From contig AP035880.1 in the NCBI GenBank assembly GCA_045866215.1, forward strand, positions 682,001 through 746,000: 64,000 bases of DNA, written 5' to 3'. Positions 60,562 through 64,000 of this stretch are shown here, piece by piece (within the stretch, counting starts at the first letter, position 1; each line of letters begins with the position of its first letter). This stretch comes from Croceivirga sp009797885 (lineage in GTDB: Bacteria > Bacteroidota > Bacteroidia > Flavobacteriales > Flavobacteriaceae). A program made the position numbers and the translations under genes. The notes beneath the pieces were generated by a model, which made no database searches, was not told the DNA's origin, and saw nothing but the letters and a program-made list of their open reading frames with translations.

Positions 60562-60988
60562 TGATCGGTACGCAATTTAACATTATTACATCTAGCAGGT
60601 ATCCCTTACAGATACCCCTCAGCGTTATGGTGTCCCCAACGATAAGGTTTTCTATATATAACCCTTGGGGCGACATGTCACACATAACAAAACTTTTGGT
60701 TGAATTTTTACTTTTTAGTAGTATGGTATGCCTATTGTTCAGAAAGGAAATTTCTTGGATTACTCCTTTGACTTCAATTACTTTTTCCACTAGTGTAGCA
60801 GTGGCGTAACTTTCGTCGCTTTGAAACATTCCTATTAAATCGTCCGTATTGAGTATGGTCGCCTTTTCCAAAGTGGAAACATCAACTCGGGCAGGCCTTT
60901 GGATTTCGTAATAGACATAGACTGCGCACAAGAAGACAATTGCCATCAATCCATACAAAACTATTTTGAGCTTTACTTTTGTCCGCAC
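60542..60988 (-). CDS. Membrane-anchored OB-fold (tRNA_anti-like) protein
   Basis: The 148 residues comprise an N-terminal membrane helix (about 7-27) and an OB-fold domain outside it (VIEVKGVIQEISFLNNRHTILL, FVMCDMSPQG, GDTITLRGICKGYLLDVIMLNC). In Bacteroidota such tRNA_anti-like proteins are periplasmic and unlikely to bind tRNA. It is the first gene of the OB-YceI-barrel unit and overlaps YceI by 20 bases. Its ligand is unknown. Confidence 0.75.
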   Translation of the reverse strand: MRTKVKLKIVLYGLMAIVFLCAVYVYYEIQRPARVDVSTLEKATILNTDDLIGMFQSDESYATATLVEKVIEVKGVIQEISFLNNRHTILLKSKNSTKSFVMCDMSPQGLYIENLIVGDTITLRGICKGYLLDVIMLNCVPINEKPKE

Positions 60989-61002
60989 CGTATCAATTCT
61001 TT

Positions 61003-61038
61003 AAAAACGGGTAAGGTCATTATTTTGACACTTACCCG
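61003..61038 (-). terminator. Intrinsic terminator between the metallo-beta-lactamase-fold gene and the OB-fold operon
   Basis: On the minus strand CGGGTAAG, one extra base and GTCA pair with TGAC and CTTACCCG (12 bp, one bulge) around a short A/T loop, then TTTTT. It lies 150 bases beyond the stop at 61191. The stretch between (61039-61190) shows no gene. Confidence 0.75.
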
Positions 61039-61190
61039 CTTCTTCATAGCAACAATGTTTCCCATTGATGCCACAAATGAAGCAATACATTATACAAAAT
61101 AAGATAAGAAATTGGTTGAAAAGGAATCCTGGGGTTTAAAAGTGAATAAGACTTCCTTGAATCAAATGCGCCAACCAGCCCATATACCTA

Positions 61191-62084
61191 TTAATCCGCC
61201 GATTTATAGATAAACTCCACAATCCTATCCGGACCAATGAATCCAGTGCCATGGGTGGCGTCCCATTCCTTTGAAAGACCCATTTTTTGGGTCTCCTCCA
61301 AGGAATTTCCATCACTTCGTGCTTTTACTATCCGATCTCTCAAAACGGTCAACACATTTTTATAGCTTTCCAAATCTTTCTTACCAGCCACTTTTCCATG
61401 TCCTGGAATAATCTTGGTTTCCTCGTCCACCATTCCCAATACCATGCTTACATTACTGATCAGGCCGTCAATATCACCACCGGAATTTAGGTCGATATAG
61501 GGGTAGCGACCTTCAAAAAAGTTGTCTCCCATGTGCAGTACATTGTCTTCCGGAAAATAATAGTAGGAGTCCCCGTCGGTGTGGGCATCGTTAACGTGCA
61601 TGGCATGCATGGTTTTCCCATTCCCCAAATGAAGCGTCATTTTATCGTTAAAGGTGATGATGGGAAGGGCATCTTCCGGTGAGGGTTCTGAAATACGTCC
61701 ACCGCCCCTATCCTGTTTGGTGGACATCCGTTTTCGAACATTGTCATGGGCAAGGATCAATGCCCCTTGCTTGGCCATATTTTCATTACCCCCTGTATGA
61801 TCTCCATGCCAATGGGTATTTAGCACAAATTTTACTGGCTTCGCCGTTATGCTTTTGATATGGGCAAGGATTTTATCGGTCAAAGGGCCAAATTGATCAT
61901 CAATGACATAGGCATGCGTTCCCCCAATGGCCAAACCGATATTACCACCGGAACCAAAGAGCACATGGATATTGTCCGAGAGTTTTTCCGAGGTGATCTC
62001 AACTTTGCTAAAATCGCGTTGGGCGTACGTTAAACCCATGAAGAAAAGGAAGAAAAGGAAGGAAAGGGTAAAGGTCAATTTCAT
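61191..62084 (-). CDS. Exported metallo-beta-lactamase-fold hydrolase
   Basis: The 297 residues start with a signal peptide (FTLSFLFFLFFMGLTYAQ). The dizinc site is H91, H93, D95, H96 in NTHWHGDHTGGNE, a later His in NDAHTDGDSYYY and His in IPGHGKV. Spacing resembles the B3 or cyclase-like periplasmic branch. Such proteins range from lactamases to lactonases and quinol esterases, so beta-lactam resistance cannot be assumed. Confidence 0.87.
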   Translation of the reverse strand: MKLTFTLSFLFFLFFMGLTYAQRDFSKVEITSEKLSDNIHVLFGSGGNIGLAIGGTHAYVIDDQFGPLTDKILAHIKSITAKPVKFVLNTHWHGDHTGGNENMAKQGALILAHDNVRKRMSTKQDRGGGRISEPSPEDALPIITFNDKMTLHLGNGKTMHAMHVNDAHTDGDSYYYFPEDNVLHMGDNFFEGRYPYIDLNSGGDIDGLISNVSMVLGMVDEETKIIPGHGKVAGKKDLESYKNVLTVLRDRIVKARSDGNSLEETQKMGLSKEWDATHGTGFIGPDRIVEFIYKSAD

Positions 62085-62154
62085 TTTAGAAGAATTAGCT
62101 GTTCCCTAAAATAGCATTATTTGAACGTTTTTACCTCCTAACCTTTTGTTTGGC

Positions 62155-64000
62155 TCAGGATAAACTTGCCAAACTCTTCTCCAAAGTGCTTATTTTGGCC
62201 GCGGCATCGGCCGCTTTTTTACGTTCCAGTTCCACCACTTGTGGAGGGGCATTGTCCACAAAACGCTCATTGGAAAGCTTTTTTTGAACCGATTGTAAAA
62301 ATCCACGGGTATACTTAAGCTCTTCATTGATTTTTTGAATCTCAGCTTCCACGTCAATGGCCCCGGAAATTGGTATGAAGTACTCGTTACTTCCCACCCT
62401 AAAGCTCAAAGCACCATCCACAGCGTGCTCAACGGTTTCAATTTCATCAATATTTCCCAGTTTTCTAACGATGGCATCCAGTTTTCCGGAAGTATCCGAA
62501 GTTGTCAGTTCCATCAATTTGAGGGCATCCTTATTGGGAATATTTTTTTCCTTGCGAATGGTTCGTATACCTGCGATTACCTCTTTGGCGTAATCCAATT
62601 GATCAATGATCTTTTTATCGGATTCAAGTTTCTTTGGCCAATCCGCAATACAAAGGGCCTCTTCAACACTGCGCTCCTTTATATGTTGCCATACTTCTTC
62701 CGTCAAAAATGGCATAAATGGGTGCAACAACTTTAGGTTTTGCTCAAAAAGGGCAATGACCGTATCCAGGGTCTTCCTGTCAATAGGCTGTTGGTAGGCT
62801 GGTTTAACAATTTCCAATAGCCAAGAGCAGAAATCTTCCCAAACAAGTTTGTACATGGACATCAGGGCATCGGAAATACGATACTTACTAAAATGATCTT
62901 CAACTTCGGCCAATACCTGCTGAAAACGTGCGGCATACCATTTTAAACCTATTTTGGCCGCCTGGGGCTGGTCCATATCGACCACTTCCCATCCTTTTAC
63001 CAATCTAAAGGCATTCCAGATTTTATTGGCGAAGTTGGCCCCTTGTTGACAAAGGTTTTCATCAAATAACAAATCATTACCTGCAGCAGAACTCAACAAA
63101 AGTCCTACACGAACGCCATCTGCACCAAAATTTTCGATCAATTGTAGGGCATCTGGTGAATTTCCCAAGGATTTGGACATTTTTCGGCGTTGTTTGTCCC
63201 TGACCAAACCTGTTAAATAAACATTTTCATAAGGGCGTTCCCCCCTAAACTCGTATCCTGCTACAATCATCCGTGCTACCCAGAAAAACAGGATATCCGG
63301 GGCAGTGACCAAATCATTGGTAGGATAGTAGTAATTCACTTCGGGATTGTCCGGGTCCAAAATGCCCCCAAAAACACTGATAGGCCACAACCACGATGAA
63401 AACCAAGTATCCAGGACGTCCGGATCCTGTTCCAGATCGGATTCCTGGATATCCGGTCTTTTGGATTTGGCCAGCTCAAAAGCCTGCGCCCTGGTCTCGG
63501 CCACCACAAAATCGTTTTGTCCATCGCCATAGTAATAGGCTGGAATTTGCTGTCCCCACCATAACTGACGGGAAACGTTCCAATCCCTAATGTTCTCCAT
63601 CCAATGGCGGTAGGTGTTTTTAAATTTATCGGGAAAGAGTTTAACCTCGCCAGTTTCCATAACGGCTTCCAAGGCAGGCTTGGCCAAATCTTCCATTTTT
63701 AGAAACCATTGATCGGAAAGTCGAGGTTCTATAACGGCTTTTGTTCGTTCAGAAGTGCCCACCTTATTGGTATACGGCTCAGTTTTGACCAAAAAGCCCT
63801 TTTCTTCCAATTCTTTGGCAATTTCTTTTCGAACCACAAATCGATCTTTACCTTCATAATGCAGCCCATAGGAATTTAAACTGGCATCTTCGTTAAAGAT
63901 ATCTATGATTTCCAGGCCATGTTTCTCGCCAAGATTCTTATCGTTCTCATCATGGGCAGGAGTAACTTTTAGACAGCCCGTTCCAAATTCCAAGTCAACG
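62155..64000 (-). CDS. valS: Valyl-tRNA synthetase (5' part outside window)
   Basis: ValS charges tRNA-Val. About 615 C-terminal residues are visible of some 875-880. They include the end of the editing domain (GTGCLKVTPAHDENDKNLG), the Rossmann part with WNVSRQLWWGQQIPAYY, DPDVLDTWFSSWLWP, the KMSKS loop RRKMSKSLGNSPDAL, the anticodon-binding helical domain and the C-terminal coiled coil (IQKINEELKYTRGFLQSVQKK). The gene runs beyond 64000, so the HIGH motif is not in view. Confidence 0.97.
   Translation of the reverse strand, partial: VDLEFGTGCLKVTPAHDENDKNLGEKHGLEIIDIFNEDASLNSYGLHYEGKDRFVVRKEIAKELEEKGFLVKTEPYTNKVGTSERTKAVIEPRLSDQWFLKMEDLAKPALEAVMETGEVKLFPDKFKNTYRHWMENIRDWNVSRQLWWGQQIPAYYYGDGQNDFVVAETRAQAFELAKSKRPDIQESDLEQDPDVLDTWFSSWLWPISVFGGILDPDNPEVNYYYPTNDLVTAPDILFFWVARMIVAGYEFRGERPYENVYLTGLVRDKQRRKMSKSLGNSPDALQLIENFGADGVRVGLLLSSAAGNDLLFDENLCQQGANFANKIWNAFRLVKGWEVVDMDQPQAAKIGLKWYAARFQQVLAEVEDHFSKYRISDALMSMYKLVWEDFCSWLLEIVKPAYQQPIDRKTLDTVIALFEQNLKLLHPFMPFLTEEVWQHIKERSVEEALCIADWPKKLESDKKIIDQLDYAKEVIAGIRTIRKEKNIPNKDALKLMELTTSDTSGKLDAIVRKLGNIDEIETVEHAVDGALSFRVGSNEYFIPISGAIDVEAEIQKINEELKYTRGFLQSVQKKLSNERFVDNAPPQVVELERKKAADAAAKISTLEKSLASLS

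Noticed and set aside
61191..62084. A beta-lactamase resistance gene
   Set aside because: The zinc motif marks only the fold superfamily; without closer identity to true lactamases the resistance call is not supported.

Overview
The window is about 64 kb of chromosome from a member of the Flavobacteriaceae (Bacteroidota), most likely a marine genus near Muricauda/Allomuricauda; the genus is a guess. The signs are a roughly 40% GC genome, almost no Shine-Dalgarno sequences, promoter boxes of the TTTG...TAnnTTTG type, SusD, GH109 and YceI proteins, a 395-residue EF-Tu, the small ribosomal protein bTHX, and gene neighbourhoods typical of the family. It is mostly core genome. I see no rRNA operon, CRISPR array, transposase or prophage. 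Both ends are cut: nusG at the left, valS at the right.

Bases 1-4300 (minus strand) hold the translation locus tRNA-Thr(UGU), tRNA-Tyr, tRNA-Gly, tRNA-Thr(GGU), tuf, tRNA-Trp, secE, nusG, the same order as the E. coli thrU-tyrU-glyT-thrT-tufB and secE-nusG region. Behind it lie hpf, a XerC-type recombinase and rpsU. Bases 4350-12750 (minus) carry household and envelope genes: an acyl-CoA dehydrogenase, a ComEA-like protein, an alanine/sodium symporter, a K+ channel with RCK domain, PspC, DUF2851, DinB, rhodanese and two thioredoxin-fold proteins. From 12850 to 14570 (plus) a MarR regulator with a palindromic operator precedes a nitroreductase and a YceI protein.

Bases 14660-21580 (plus) are a complete tryptophan operon: promoter, a leader peptide with three consecutive Trp codons, an attenuator hairpin, then trpE, trpG, trpD, a possible small membrane ORF, trpC, trpF, trpB, trpA. 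Two palindromic repeat elements have entered it, one between trpG and trpD and one inside the trpF reading frame. Bases 21600-31600 hold an orphan SusD-like lipoprotein with an N-terminal Ig-like domain, a histidine kinase, an M20 peptidase, a single-domain response regulator, an acyltransferase, PEP carboxylase and a uracil-DNA glycosylase-family protein.

Bases 31700-49000 carry a core block: thx, yaaA, rluD, a PASTA protein, ddl, coaD, a PAS kinase/response regulator pair, an M14 carboxypeptidase, a NUDIX protein, pyrE, an SRPBCC protein, birA, rsfS, ftsH, a LUD protein, cdsA, psd, an acyl-CoA-binding protein and a sterol-desaturase-like enzyme. Bases 49000-51400 hold a two-component system and a noncoding inverted-repeat element. 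Bases 51400-54700 are a three-gene sugar operon (GH109-type oxidoreductase, GHMP kinase, nucleotidyltransferase) that reads like amino-sugar release and salvage. Bases 54800-62100 are the most accessory part: a lamin-tail/spondin lipoprotein, a membrane-bound LytTR regulator with a direct-repeat site between them, an OB-fold/YceI/beta-barrel operon and a metallo-beta-lactamase-fold enzyme.

No wholly new system is obvious. The best leads are the apparently leaderless trp attenuator, the repeat-derived insertion in TrpF, the hairpin element at 51041-51246, the LytTR direct repeats at 57781-57810, and the GH109-kinase-nucleotidyltransferase operon.
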